Shown here: one piece after another, positions 8,448 to 17,475 of the stretch
How positions within the stretch are numbered: position 1 is the stretch's first letter
Layout of the letters: every line of letters begins with the position of its first letter
NCBI GenBank assembly: GCA_035299425.1
Contig: DATGWP010000232.1
Location: forward strand, 38,440-102,439
Source: Bog-950 sp035299425
GTDB taxonomy: Bacteria; Bacteroidota; Bacteroidia; Chitinophagales; LD1
Length of the DNA stretch: 64,000 bases
Direction of reading: 5' to 3'
Made by a program: the position numbers and the translations under genes
The notes under the pieces: generated by a model
The model's database searches: none
Seen by the model: only the letters and a program-made list of their open reading frames with translations
What the model was told of the DNA's origin: nothing

Positions 8448-11114
8448 TTAATCCGGTTCGCGGCCCAGGATGATACGGAACTCGCCGTATTTGCTGAATA
8501 TGTTTTTGCCGCCACCTAACTGTCCATATCTGCCTTTATCAAAACCAAATCCGTAATCGAAACCAAGCAAACCAAACATAGGTAAGAACACACGTACACC
8601 GGCACCTACCGAACGGGCAAGGTCGTATGGTTTGTATTCGCGTATGCTTGTCCAGTAGTTACCGGCATCGGCAAACAGCAAGGCATATATAGTAGCCGAC
8701 TGGTTAAGCGATATAGGGTAACGCAACTCCATACTGAACTTGTTGTAAATAGGGGCACCACCCGGCGAAGGGGTCATAACCTTATAACCGCGGAACGATA
8801 CTATATCGCGGCCCAGCTGGGTACCGGCATTCAGGTTACTTAAACCATCGCCACCAAACTCTGCGCGCTCAAACGGCGAGTAACCCACACGCTTGTTATA
8901 CATACCCAGGAAACCCATGTTGGCCGAAGCCTTAAACACCAGGTTTTTCCATACCGGTATATACCACTCCATCAAAATTTTCCACTTATGAAACTCTACA
9001 AATTTATAGCGCTCGGCATCAGATAATGCCGGGTTATCGTAATCAAGGTTCTTGCGCGAGTTGAACATAAGCGAGTATGGCAGGGTAAACTTGCCCTGTA
9101 CCATAAAGTAGAAACCTTTATTGTAGAAGGTAGGCGCCGCCAGCTCGCGCGAATCGCGCGAAAGGGTCAATTGTAAGTTTAGGTTGGTAGCTTTACCATT
9201 GGTGAAAATGAAGAAGGTGCTGTAGTTTTTAAGTATGTAGTGCTGAAACTCTACACCAATTTCTGCGGTAAAGAAATCGTCCGGCCATTTTAAGCGTGTG
9301 CCTAAACCCACATAAACGCTGGTAGAATAATAGCTACCGTTAATCTTGGTAAAATCAAGCGGGTTGAAGGTATTGGCGCGCAAACGGTTGAAGGCAAAGT
9401 TTAGCGATTGTGGTTTTTTACCACCCAGCCATGGCTCGGTAAACGATACGCTATACGATTGGAACGAGCGCCCGTTTGAGTTTACACGGATACCCAAACG
9501 TTGCCCATCGCCCGATGGCAGTGGTGTCCATGCCCTCTTGTCGCCGATGTTGCGTAGCGAGAAGTTGGTGAAGTTTACACCCAGTGTACCAAATATACCG
9601 CCGGCGCTGCTTTGCGTGGCACGGCCACCGTAACCGGCCGAAAGTTCCAGCTGGTCGCTTGGTTTTTCTACCACGCGGTATTCTATATCCACCGTTCCGT
9701 TCTCAGGGTTAGGTATAGGAATTACATCCAACTGCTGAGGGTCGAAGTAGCCAAGGTTTACAATTTCGCGCTGTGAGCGTATAAGGTCGGTACGGCTGAA
9801 TTTGTTGCCCGGCAGGGTGCGCAACTCGCGGCGGATAACGCGCTCGTTGGTTTTGGTGTTGCCCAATATACGCACCTCGCGTATGGTAGCCTGTGCCCCC
9901 TCGTTAATGCGCAATTCAATATCTATTGAGTCGCCTTCAATCTTAACCTCCATAGGTGTTACGCTGAAAAACAGGTAACCATCATCCATATACAGCGAGC
10001 TCAAATCGCCCCCGTTAGGGTTCATAAATATGCGCTCATCAAGGGTCTTTTGATTATATACCTCACCCTTCTTTATACTTACAATTTTAGCGAGTAATGA
10101 ATCCGGGTACTTGGTGTTGCCATTAAAGTAGATGTTGCGGAAATAGTATTTGCGGCCTTCGTCTACCTTAATATCTATCATCAGGTTTTTTCCATCAGGT
10201 TGCAGGTAGGTAGTATCCCATACAATTTTAGCATCGCGATAGCCTTGTGTATTGTAATAGTCTATTATCTTTTGCTTGTCATCTATATAATCGCTCCGTT
10301 TAAATTTAGAGGCCTTAAAGAAATTGAGGTTCAGGAAACGTGATGAGTAATCGTAAGCACGCAATACCGATAGGTTACCTATAATCTGGTACCATTTTAT
10401 ATTGATAGAATCGTGTGCAAAGTTTTTCTTAAAGCGGAAAAGCCCATCTAAATCGAACTTAATCTTCTCATGGGTCTCTTTCATCTGGCGCTTTAGTTTC
10501 GCCTCCGGTTCCTCGCGGTTACCGGTTATGTTTATCTGCTCTATTTTAACCTTGGCGCCTTTATCTACGGCTATGCGCAGTTTTACGCTGTTGGTCATTA
10601 TAGAATCAGGCTCTTCTGTAATTGTAACTTTTACCGAAAGAAAGCCTTTGTCAATATAATAGTTCTTAATAGTGTTTACCGACATGGCGCGCATATTCTC
10701 GGTAAATATGCTGCCCGAGCGGATTTCAATACGCTTGCGCAACTCATCGGCATCGGTGGTTTTTACTCCGGTAAAACTAAAGCGTGATATACGTGCCCGC
10801 TCCTCTACATGTATAACTAAGTAAATCTTGTTGCCTATTATGTCGCTAGCATCTATACTTACATTGGTAAACAGGCGCTGTTTCCACAGGGCTTTAATGG
10901 CCTTGGGTATTTGCTCGCCCGGTATCTTTACTTTATCGCCTTTGGCCAAACCCGATAGGGTTACCAATATGTTTGCATCCAGAAACTTGGCACCTTCTAC
11001 TTTTATGTCGGCTATTTCATACTCTACGCTCTTTGAATAATCGAAGAGTGCAGGTTCTTGTGCCAACAATAAGGTGGATATAAATAGTAAGGGGAGAAGA
11101 AATATCTTTTTCAG
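8448..11114 (-). CDS. bamA: Outer membrane protein assembly factor BamA, apparent CTG start
   Basis: BamA is the essential outer-membrane insertase: periplasmic POTRA domains recruit substrates and a C-terminal 16-strand barrel inserts them. POTRA-like repeats cover about residues 30-470 and the barrel follows, with VSFRGYKVMTPSPGG carrying the RGY-type lid-loop motif and an ending (YGEFRIILGREPD) typical for the Bacteroidota group. Total length is about 888 residues. The reading frame upstream of the first TTG (11069) encodes KKIFLLPLLFISTLLLAQ, a clear signal peptide, yet the frame back to the stop near 11153-11151 has no ATG or GTG, and the only TTG codons lie at 11069 and 11066, inside the signal peptide. 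CTG at 11114-11112 gives M-K-K-I-F and is therefore chosen. It lies 22 bases after uppS. Confidence 0.92.
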   Translation of the reverse strand: MKKIFLLPLLFISTLLLAQEPALFDYSKSVEYEIADIKVEGAKFLDANILVTLSGLAKGDKVKIPGEQIPKAIKALWKQRLFTNVSIDASDIIGNKIYLVIHVEERARISRFSFTGVKTTDADELRKRIEIRSGSIFTENMRAMSVNTIKNYYIDKGFLSVKVTITEEPDSIMTNSVKLRIAVDKGAKVKIEQINITGNREEPEAKLKRQMKETHEKIKFDLDGLFRFKKNFAHDSINIKWYQIIGNLSVLRAYDYSSRFLNLNFFKASKFKRSDYIDDKQKIIDYYNTQGYRDAKIVWDTTYLQPDGKNLMIDIKVDEGRKYYFRNIYFNGNTKYPDSLLAKIVSIKKGEVYNQKTLDERIFMNPNGGDLSSLYMDDGYLFFSVTPMEVKIEGDSIDIELRINEGAQATIREVRILGNTKTNERVIRRELRTLPGNKFSRTDLIRSQREIVNLGYFDPQQLDVIPIPNPENGTVDIEYRVVEKPSDQLELSAGYGGRATQSSAGGIFGTLGVNFTNFSLRNIGDKRAWTPLPSGDGQRLGIRVNSNGRSFQSYSVSFTEPWLGGKKPQSLNFAFNRLRANTFNPLDFTKINGSYYSTSVYVGLGTRLKWPDDFFTAEIGVEFQHYILKNYSTFFIFTNGKATNLNLQLTLSRDSRELAAPTFYNKGFYFMVQGKFTLPYSLMFNSRKNLDYDNPALSDAERYKFVEFHKWKILMEWYIPVWKNLVFKASANMGFLGMYNKRVGYSPFERAEFGGDGLSNLNAGTQLGRDIVSFRGYKVMTPSPGGAPIYNKFSMELRYPISLNQSATIYALLFADAGNYWTSIREYKPYDLARSVGAGVRVFLPMFGLLGFDYGFGFDKGRYGQLGGGKNIFSKYGEFRIILGREPD

Positions 11115-11136
11115 GATGGGTTCGTTTATCTTGTTT

Positions 11137-11889
11137 CTATTTATTTTCTCCTACTATTTGTTCACTGGTTTTACCAAAGCGCCTTTCGCGGTTTTGGTAG
11201 TCAATAATAGCTTTATAAAGCTCTTCTTTATTAAACTCAGGCCAAAATTTATCGGTAAAGTAAAACTCGGCGTAGGCTAATTGCCACAGCAAGAAATTAC
11301 TTACCCGCATTTCGCCACTGGTTCTTATCAGCAACTCGGGGTCGGGCCGGCCTGCTGTATATAAGTTATCGCTTATCAGCTGGTCGGTTATTTCGTGCAA
11401 CCCTATTTCGTTGCTCTGCACCTTTAGCGCTATCTGTTTCACCGCCCTCAGTATCTCATTTTTGCCACCGTAGCTTAGCGCCAGTATCAGCTCCATGCGC
11501 TTGCCACCTGCCGTTTTATCTATGGCTGCGCGCAACTCCTTGGCTACACTGCCCGGCAGTGCATCTATATCGCCAATAGCGCCCAGGCGAATATCATTTT
11601 TCATCAGTGTCTTCAGCTCTCCGTTAATCGTTTTTAACAGCAGGGTCATCAGGGCACTTACTTCTATCTGTGGCCGGTTCCAGTTCTCGGCGCTAAACGC
11701 GTATAGGGTCAAATACTCTACCCCCAACTCGGCACATGCCTCCGATACTTCGCGCACTGCGTTCACGCCATTGGTATGTCCAAAGATGCGGTTTTTGCCG
11801 TGCTGCTTGGCCCAACGCCCATTGCCGTCCATTATCACGGCTATGTGTTTGGGTAACCTGCTTAAATCAATTTTGTCTTTTAAACTCAC
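11137..11889 (-). CDS. uppS: Isoprenyl transferase (undecaprenyl diphosphate synthase)
   Basis: UppS condenses isopentenyl diphosphate onto farnesyl diphosphate in the cytoplasm to make the C55 carrier for peptidoglycan and surface polysaccharides. The 250-residue length is standard. The signature HIAVIMDGNGRWAKQ (catalytic Asp21) is at the N-terminus, GHTNGVNAVREV and TLYAFSAENWNRP follow, and the C-terminal PDPELLIRTSGEMRVSNFL and WQLAYAEFYF blocks complete the family pattern. It lies directly upstream of bamA and downstream of a 574-base spacer, so it may head the transcript that runs through bamA and the chaperones to murI. Confidence 0.97.
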   Translation of the reverse strand: MSLKDKIDLSRLPKHIAVIMDGNGRWAKQHGKNRIFGHTNGVNAVREVSEACAELGVEYLTLYAFSAENWNRPQIEVSALMTLLLKTINGELKTLMKNDIRLGAIGDIDALPGSVAKELRAAIDKTAGGKRMELILALSYGGKNEILRAVKQIALKVQSNEIGLHEITDQLISDNLYTAGRPDPELLIRTSGEMRVSNFLLWQLAYAEFYFTDKFWPEFNKEELYKAIIDYQNRERRFGKTSEQIVGENK

Positions 11890-12463
11890 TAACGAACGAT
11901 TAAACGCTTGTTTTAAAAATTATTTTGCCCTGCCGTAAAATGCTTTTTTGCATAAAAGTAACCGCTATGCCAAAGCTGTTATTATGCTACACCGGCATTG
12001 GCGGCCATAACCCGTTTTTTAAAGCGGGGGCGAAGATATTAAAATAGGTGACAGATGGAGGCTTTTTACTATGGCTGAAAAGTGCTGCCGGCAGGGCGGT
12101 TAAAATGGTTGGTTTAGAATCCGGCTGGCCGCCTATGCTACTGAGCCTTTAACTTTTAGTATAAAAGGGTGTTTTTGAAAAAATGTCCATACCCTGCCTT
12201 TGTAAATTTTTGATTGTCAGCCAGTTACTGCAACCTACTGTCCATACCATTGCCTGCCGGCGCTATTCTTTTGGCGTAATAAAAGTTTGCAGCTTATGAT
12301 AAGAAGTATTAGCAGCTGCATGGTATTGATAATCAGGTATAGTATATTTAAAAATACTTTAAATGTAAGTAAGCCTACCTTTTAAGACACGTTTTCGCCT
12401 GGTTTTAATAAAGCATAACCCTTTTTATAAAGTAGGATAATGACCAAATTGGGGGGATGCTTT
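11890..12463. other. 574-base gene-free spacer between DUF6089 gene and uppS
   Basis: No frame here looks coding and no RNA family is recognised. A hairpin CCCGTTTT-TT-AAAGCGGG (about 12008-12027, one T-G wobble) is present without a clear T tract in either direction. A TACTTTTA element on the minus strand (11960-11953) resembles a -7 box but has no partner -33 element at proper spacing. The spacer may hold the uppS promoter and 5' leader, but I cannot place them. Confidence 0.5.
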
Positions 12464-13366
12464 TTACCTGTAGGTGCCGTTAGGGCTTGGGCACTGCACC
12501 TTCATGATGGTGTAGGATAGGGTAATGCCGCCAAAAAGGTAGTCGTCGAACTTAGGCGACTGGCCGCGCTGGTAGCCGGGCTTGCCAATTTTTTCGCCGC
12601 CGTTGGCGCCGCTGCGGTCGCTAAGGGCCGCCGCCAAACCGGTAGAGCCGCCGGGTAGGGAGGCATAACTTGGGTACTTGCCGCTAACATCGTCCAGGTA
12701 ATCGGTAAAGGTTTTGCGCACGCCGGCCTCTATACCTATGTTCCAGTTGCGCTTAAACGAGAACTTGAAGCCGCCCACAATAGGTATGGCAAAACTAAAG
12801 AGTCGGTATTTTTTTACACCCGAATAGCTTGGGTCGTTTTGCCCCTCGGTGCCCAGGGGCTGCAGATAATACCACTGCCCATTGTACTGCGCTTTGGGGT
12901 TAAAGAAAAACACCGACACGCCCGTGCCCAGGTAGGGGGTCCACCAGTGCTTACCCTTAGGGTGTGCTTTATCAAACTTAAAGAAGTTGAACTCGATAAC
13001 CGAAGTGATATCGAAAATGTCGGACTTAAACGACAGGTTGCGCTGCTGGTTCCAAGCGGTATTGGTTTTGGCATCGTCAAAGGCTACCTGCCCCCAGTTG
13101 ATAGAGGTTTTCCAGCCGCCGCGGTACTTAATATTGTAGCGGTAAAAAGCCCCCGCCCCCGGCCGGGCAAATTTGAAAGAGGTTTTGGTATTAAGGTCGC
13201 CAAAGTAGTTGCTCATGCCGCCCCACACGCCAAATTCGTGTATCTGCGCGGTGGAAGAAAGCGATAGCAGGTAACAGACAGCCGATAGCAGAACAGGCTT
13301 ACACCACCGACCACTGACCATTGACCACTGAAAACACGAGCCCAAAATTTGCCTTACCTTATTCAT
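12464..13366 (-). CDS. DUF6089 family outer-membrane beta-barrel-like protein
   Basis: A 300-residue secreted protein. The mature chain starts IHEFGVWGGMSNYFGDLN, a pattern I associate with the DUF6089 family encoded next to uppS/bamA in Bacteroidota. Alternating hydrophobic strands with aromatic ends (RYNIKYRGGWKTSINWGQ, WWTPYLGTGVSVFFFNP, WNIGIEAGVRKTFTDYLDD, YLFGGITLSYTIM) fit an eight-strand outer-membrane barrel. The N-terminal stretch before the signal hydrophobic core (CFQWSMVSGRWCKP) is translated from a simple repeat tract (13309-13332), so this gene's 5' end looks repeat-derived. Function unknown; context suggests envelope biogenesis. Confidence 0.8.
   Translation of the reverse strand: MNKVRQILGSCFQWSMVSGRWCKPVLLSAVCYLLSLSSTAQIHEFGVWGGMSNYFGDLNTKTSFKFARPGAGAFYRYNIKYRGGWKTSINWGQVAFDDAKTNTAWNQQRNLSFKSDIFDITSVIEFNFFKFDKAHPKGKHWWTPYLGTGVSVFFFNPKAQYNGQWYYLQPLGTEGQNDPSYSGVKKYRLFSFAIPIVGGFKFSFKRNWNIGIEAGVRKTFTDYLDDVSGKYPSYASLPGGSTGLAAALSDRSGANGGEKIGKPGYQRGQSPKFDDYLFGGITLSYTIMKVQCPSPNGTYR
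13309..13332. repeat. Degenerate simple repeat (gaccactgaccattgaccactg)
   Basis: Three imperfect copies of a 7-8 base unit GACCA(C/T)T run in tandem. The tract lies inside the 5' end of the DUF6089 gene, where on the coding strand it reads CAGTGGTCAATGGTCAGTGG and encodes the unusual residues QWSMVSGRW just before the signal peptide core. Confidence 0.7.
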
Positions 13367-13376
13367 TTAGAGGGTG

Positions 13377-13408
13377 CGAAAGTAATTACTAACGGCAAAC
13401 AATGCAAA
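13377..13408 (-). promoter_or_regulatory. Bacteroidota-type promoter for DUF6089 gene
   Basis: On the minus strand TTTG (13408-13405), 20 bases, then TACTTTCG (13384-13377). Against TTTG-N19-21-TAnnTTTG there is one mismatch in the -7 box. The start codon at 13366 follows 10 bases after the box. Confidence 0.45.
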
Positions 13409-13471
13409 ATGTTGTTTTGAGGGGCTTTTCAGGCTGGGGTTTAAGTATTTGTTAATCGCTTCATGGTCAGC

Positions 13472-13501
13472 TTGCAATCTACTTATGATTTATTAAATTT
13501 A
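13472..13501 (+). promoter_or_regulatory. Bacteroidota-type promoter for type IX cargo gene
   Basis: TTG (13472-13474), 19 bases, then TAAATTTA (13494-13501), one mismatch from TAnnTTTG. The chosen ATG at 13508 is six bases downstream, giving a nearly leaderless message. Confidence 0.4.
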
Positions 13502-13507
13502 CTTAAT

Positions 13508-14641
13508 ATGAAAAAAGCACTACTTGTTATTTTGGTTTTCGGTGTTGCCTTTGGCGCCATTGCGTGCGAGGTAAATCCGCTGGCTTACCACCCGGCTACC
13601 AGTTTAAACATGTTTGAGTTTTGGGAGCCCAACTCCGGTCAATGGTCTTTTTTTGAAAAAGTTCAGTATTACAAAGACGCAAGTTGTCATCACAGCCGGT
13701 GTGTAAGCATAGTTCAAAATGATACAGGCCTGGTAGGGCCGATGTATAATTCATCAGAAGGCAAACTGAATGAGGTGGTTTTCATGGATGGCCTTACAAA
13801 AGACACAGTTTACCGCCAGTTAATAACCTATAACGCCGATGGCCAGGTTAGCTACAGTGTTTATCAATCGTATAACAAAACTGCAGCAACTACATCTGAA
13901 ATGTGGATGGAAGATAACCGGATGTTTTATACCTATCAGGATGGGTTATTGGTAAGCTATATCCACCAGCAATTAGATACAACCTTTAAGACCCTGCGGG
14001 AGATTCATTATTACTATAACAATGAAGGTAGGCTTATAGAGCAAAGGAACTCAGGAGCGGTAAATTATAAAACTTATCTCTTTTACAACAATGATGGAAA
14101 TAAGGTGCGGGAGAGTGTTTTCAGCCTTTCTCCCGGCGCTTTGTCATGGCAAAATATCAGCAACAGCAGCTTTACTTATCATTCTGGTAATTTGATTATT
14201 CATGAAATTGATAGCACCCGGAATGAACAAACAGACCAATGGTATGCCAACGGAAAAAAAATAATAACCAATAACATAGACGGACTACCGATAGAGATAA
14301 TTTCACAAGTCTGGCGCTCAGATTCTGTATGGGAAAACTGGACGCGCGAAACGTATGAGTATTGCGCGTCTATAGTTAACCCGGTGCAGGACATAATTAA
14401 AGAACCGGTTCGTTTTACTTTGCAGCCTAACCCAACAACCGACGTGGTGGGCATATCCATAGACGAAAATATGGTAGGCGGAACGCTAACTATCAACGAC
14501 CTTACCGGTAAACAAATCAGCAGCTTACAATTACAGGTTAGCAATACACAAATACCAATCAATTTGCCTAATGGCATTTATATGGTTACTGTAAGTAACA
14601 CTACACACACGCACACCCGCAAACTGGTTGTAGCTAATTAA
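13508..14641 (+). CDS. Secreted protein with type IX secretion C-terminal sorting domain
   Basis: The ATG at 13508 gives MKKALLVILVFGVAFGAIAC, a signal peptide ending in a Cys that could also be lipidated. The middle (about residues 90-290) carries several YD-like repeats, such as ITYNADGQVSYSVYQSYNK, YYYNNEGRLIEQRN and LFYNNDGNKVRESVF, typical of beta-rich surface proteins. The last 75 residues (FTLQPNPTTDVVGIS, TLTINDLTGKQI, LPNGIYMVTV, ending RKLVVAN) are a type A sorting domain recognised by the type IX translocon. Since sprA is encoded at 54.5 kb, the organism should be able to export it to the cell surface or medium. Binding target unknown. Confidence 0.92.
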   Translation: MKKALLVILVFGVAFGAIACEVNPLAYHPATSLNMFEFWEPNSGQWSFFEKVQYYKDASCHHSRCVSIVQNDTGLVGPMYNSSEGKLNEVVFMDGLTKDTVYRQLITYNADGQVSYSVYQSYNKTAATTSEMWMEDNRMFYTYQDGLLVSYIHQQLDTTFKTLREIHYYYNNEGRLIEQRNSGAVNYKTYLFYNNDGNKVRESVFSLSPGALSWQNISNSSFTYHSGNLIIHEIDSTRNEQTDQWYANGKKIITNNIDGLPIEIISQVWRSDSVWENWTRETYEYCASIVNPVQDIIKEPVRFTLQPNPTTDVVGISIDENMVGGTLTINDLTGKQISSLQLQVSNTQIPINLPNGIYMVTVSNTTHTHTRKLVVAN

Positions 14642-14672
14642 AGCGGAGTTGGCCCAAAGAAATTTAGGACCC

Positions 14673-15230
14673 TTACGCCACCGCTTTCTTCTCTTCAAAC
14701 ACCTCTATCTCGCGGTTGATGCTTACAGATATGTTCGATTTACTGCGCTCGGCCTGTAATAGGTTTAGCAGTATCTGGCGCTTGTTCTCATCCAGCGAGC
14801 TTACAAATTGTTTAAGCCGGTCTATTTCTTCTTCGGCTACACGGGCTTTGTCGGCCGATGATTTTACCTCTTTTACAAACCGGTTCCAGTAAGGGAAGGT
14901 TTGGGTGCGCTGTATGCCCGCCAGGGGTTCATACTCCTTATTTATAATAAGAGCTACGGTAGGGTCGGTAATGGCGTAGTAGAACAAAGCCAGTTTCTCT
15001 TTTGTAGCGCTGCTGTATTTATGGTCGCGAAAGGCGCGGTAAAGGGTTTGCTCACCGGGTAGCTGGTCGTAAGGTATGTTCCACTTAAAAGCAATATTGC
15101 GTATCAGCGCATCGCGAAAGGTCCACTTAGTAAGGCAGGTAATATCGGGCACACAGTCGCTGCAGTATAACCGCACCAGGCGGTTACCCAACTCCAACAA
15201 CAGCTCTATTTCTTCGTGCACGCTTATCAT
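14673..15230 (-). CDS. Hypothetical protein (185 aa)
   Basis: A soluble, charged protein without signal or membrane segments. The first half contains four cysteines or cysteine-adjacent features in LYCSDCVPDITCLTKW (about residues 22-37), then a helical middle; the end is a predicted coiled coil (DKARVAEEEIDRLKQFVSSL, RQILLNLLQAERSKS). The CxxC...C arrangement could bind a metal, but three cysteines are not enough to say so. I recognise no family. It is transcribed convergently to the type IX cargo gene and divergently from a small secreted protein gene. Confidence 0.6.
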   Translation of the reverse strand: MISVHEEIELLLELGNRLVRLYCSDCVPDITCLTKWTFRDALIRNIAFKWNIPYDQLPGEQTLYRAFRDHKYSSATKEKLALFYYAITDPTVALIINKEYEPLAGIQRTQTFPYWNRFVKEVKSSADKARVAEEEIDRLKQFVSSLDENKRQILLNLLQAERSKSNISVSINREIEVFEEKKAVA

Positions 15231-15337
15231 GTTGATACAAAGTTGATACGCTCTTTAGTTTGTGTTGATACCTGCACCGGGCCACCGGTGTGTTGTTTTG
15301 TGCCATCAAATTTTTTACTCACAAAACAATAATTGAC

Positions 15338-15664
15338 ATGAAAAAATTTCTCCTTGCATCTCTCGTAGCCATGACCCTTTTGCTGCCTGCTTTGAATAAC
15401 ACGAGTAACGCGGCGAGTATATTTGTTCAGCGCGTTGTAAATATTGCGATTAGTGGATGGACATTCTTTGCCACTTCCGAAACAGCCGATGGAACAATTA
15501 CCAGGATTGAAATTTACAGGCTGAGCACCGGTGAACGAGTGCGCGCCAGTAATTGTAATGGAACCTATGAATGTTCTGTTGACTTGAGTGGGTTGCCACA
15601 CGGCGGATATTGTGGTATTATTATTTGCCAAAACGTAACAGTTAGTAAACAGTTTAAGCTGTAA
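15338..15664 (+). CDS. Small secreted protein (108 aa)
   Basis: The ATG at 15338 gives a standard signal peptide (MKKFLLASLVAMTLLLPAL, cleavage near SNAA). The mature part of about 80 residues is beta-rich: GWTFFATSETADGTITRIEI, then RVRASNCNGTYECSVDLSG and GGYCGIIICQNVTVSKQFKL. Four cysteines suggest disulfides. The last segment resembles the end of a short type IX sorting-like domain (LPHGGYCGIIICQNVTVSKQFKL matches the LP.G.Y...I......S.KF.. pattern), so it may itself be a minimal sorting module. An antisense frame covering it is a shadow. Confidence 0.65.
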   Translation: MKKFLLASLVAMTLLLPALNNTSNAASIFVQRVVNIAISGWTFFATSETADGTITRIEIYRLSTGERVRASNCNGTYECSVDLSGLPHGGYCGIIICQNVTVSKQFKL

Positions 15665-15735
15665 AATTGTATGACAGAGCTGGTGTGTATTGCAATAGGT
15701 TGCTATAGACACCAGCTTATTTTTTTGTAGCTTGA

Positions 15736-17163
15736 TCATAAAAATTTTAGCAACCATTCTTTGCCGGTGAAATAATTTTCCGATTTAAGGTTTTCAGCTA
15801 ATTGTTTGCGCTTTGCGTTATCCGTGGCTTTCAATAATTTTTTAGAGTACAAAATGTTTTTTGTAAAAATGTCTTTGGCCCAGTGCAAGGCATCACTATT
15901 ACGTAAAATATATTTTTCGTAAGCGCTCAGAAAATCAAGGAGCAAATCAACATTAGTCGGATCTTGCTCATACAAACACATAAACTGCCATCGGCGAACG
16001 ACAGCATTAAAAATTGGCTCTTCTTTTACCTGTGCTTGTTGAAAAAGTGGCATAGCTACGTTATATTCCTTTTGGCTGAAATGATACTGTGCTTTTACAA
16101 AAGCCGAATTTGTATCTCTATGTTCTTCCGGTAGATACAAGCTATAGGTATCTATAAATTGCTTTATCCAAACCGCTGGTTTAGAATGTGCCAACGATAG
16201 CGAAACAATATTTCTAAAGTCTGAGGGCTGGATCAAACCTGTTTCAACTACAAGGTCGTGTTTCAACTTTAATTCGTACCACCAAAGTGCCTCTGCCCCA
16301 GCCCTGTTATATCCGTGGCTGTTCCAATACAGGCAATAATTACTCGCATAGTTTATTACCTCCTTTACATTTAAGGTCGGTTTAGATTGTGCAGTATGTT
16401 CAAAAAAGTGTTTAAGAGACATGTAATAACCTTCTCCTTCATCGAAGGTTTTCGCTTTTAGCATTTGATACACGTTCCAGAAAAGATGGACAAAAGGAAA
16501 TTTTTCATTGTTGTAAGGCTCAAGAACTTCAAGTATGTAAGGTATATTCTCTTCCTGATAGGGAGTTCCTAATACTTGCTGCCGGTTGCGAAGTTCGCAA
16601 TGGTAATATAACTTCTTTAGAGCATAAAAAACGTCTAACTCCTTTATTACAGGTAAAATATCATTCTGTATAGTCCTGTTTAGCTTGGCATCAAATCCAC
16701 TAAGCGCTAGCTCGGTGAGCACATGCCGCTGATAGAAAGTATCAAAATTTTGTTCGGCATCCTGGTCCAGTGCTTTTAGTAACTGCTCATGCTCCTTATT
16801 AAACATTTCGAACAGGTGGTACTTTTTATATGCTTGTAACCGGTGGCGGTCTACACTATCGGGTGTGGCTTTAAAATCTTCTATAGCCAAAAACTGTTCT
16901 AAACATTTAAGCAGGTCGCTGCCGTAGTTGGCCTGGCGCTTTTGGTTGCCCAGAGCCGGTGCCTTTTTTTGTATTACTTCCGGGTCGGTTTTCTTTTCGT
17001 CGTACACCGGGTGAAATTTACGCAGGTATTGAAACAGGGGTAGCGCCCCTGCAGGTATTTCAAAGTATGGCGAACTGAGGTAGGCCTCAAATTTTTCCAT
17101 TTCGGGTGGACTAAGTTGGCGCAGAGCAGATGTAAGTTTAGAAAGATGTACAGGCGCTGCCAT
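15736..17163 (-). CDS. Large helical protein of unknown function (475 aa)
   Basis: An all-helical cytoplasmic protein with no signal peptide. The N-terminus (LSKLTSALRQLSPPEMEKFEAYLSS) and the regularly spaced Tyr/Leu/Ala residues through the centre (YFSQ-like and AMPLFQQAQVKEEPIFNAVV) suggest TPR- or HAT-like solenoid repeats. I have the impression that similar 450-500-residue proteins beginning with L..F...Y..SPYF occur in Bacteroidota, without known function. It is transcribed divergently from the LytTR gene, with about 310 bases between them carrying promoter-like elements on both strands. Confidence 0.7.
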   Translation of the reverse strand: MAAPVHLSKLTSALRQLSPPEMEKFEAYLSSPYFEIPAGALPLFQYLRKFHPVYDEKKTDPEVIQKKAPALGNQKRQANYGSDLLKCLEQFLAIEDFKATPDSVDRHRLQAYKKYHLFEMFNKEHEQLLKALDQDAEQNFDTFYQRHVLTELALSGFDAKLNRTIQNDILPVIKELDVFYALKKLYYHCELRNRQQVLGTPYQEENIPYILEVLEPYNNEKFPFVHLFWNVYQMLKAKTFDEGEGYYMSLKHFFEHTAQSKPTLNVKEVINYASNYCLYWNSHGYNRAGAEALWWYELKLKHDLVVETGLIQPSDFRNIVSLSLAHSKPAVWIKQFIDTYSLYLPEEHRDTNSAFVKAQYHFSQKEYNVAMPLFQQAQVKEEPIFNAVVRRWQFMCLYEQDPTNVDLLLDFLSAYEKYILRNSDALHWAKDIFTKNILYSKKLLKATDNAKRKQLAENLKSENYFTGKEWLLKFL

Positions 17164-17275
17164 TTATGGTATTACCGGGTTACAGTTTGGGGGTTAAATA
17201 CTACGGATAATTAACCGACCTATACCATATACCTGTTAAAAAGCATATGGTTAAAAAGCCAATTTTCCGCCTACT

Positions 17276-17307
17276 CAAATATAAAAAACCCTTGTTTTTG
17301 CCGGAAA
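17276..17307 (-). promoter_or_regulatory. Bacteroidota-type promoter for the 475-aa gene
   Basis: On the minus strand TTTC (17307-17304), 20 bases, TATATTTG (17283-17276). The -7 box matches TAnnTTTG fully and the -33 box has one mismatch. The start codon at 17163 would follow a leader of about 105 bases. Confidence 0.35.
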
Positions 17308-17425
17308 GGTGCATACTTGTAAAAAACCAACAAAACCTTGTGCCAGTGCGGGTTTCAGCTGTATAGGGATGCTGTATTCTAAGCCAAAACTACCGTTTGT
17401 AGCCGGAAAACGACGGAATTCTGTC

Positions 17426-17457
17426 TTTGCATACGGTTTGGGGTGTGGGTAATATTG
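17426..17457 (+). promoter_or_regulatory. Bacteroidota-type promoter for the LytTR gene
   Basis: TTTG (17426-17429), 20 bases, TAATATTG (17450-17457). The -33 box is exact and the -7 box has one mismatch. The start codon at 17476 lies 18 bases after the box. Confidence 0.45.
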
Positions 17458-17475
17458 TTGTATCAAACAGCAACC

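Noticed and set aside
15227..15757. 176-codon minus-strand open frame over the small secreted protein gene
   Set aside because: The plus frame has a clean signal peptide and cysteine pattern, while the minus frame has odd composition and no domain features.
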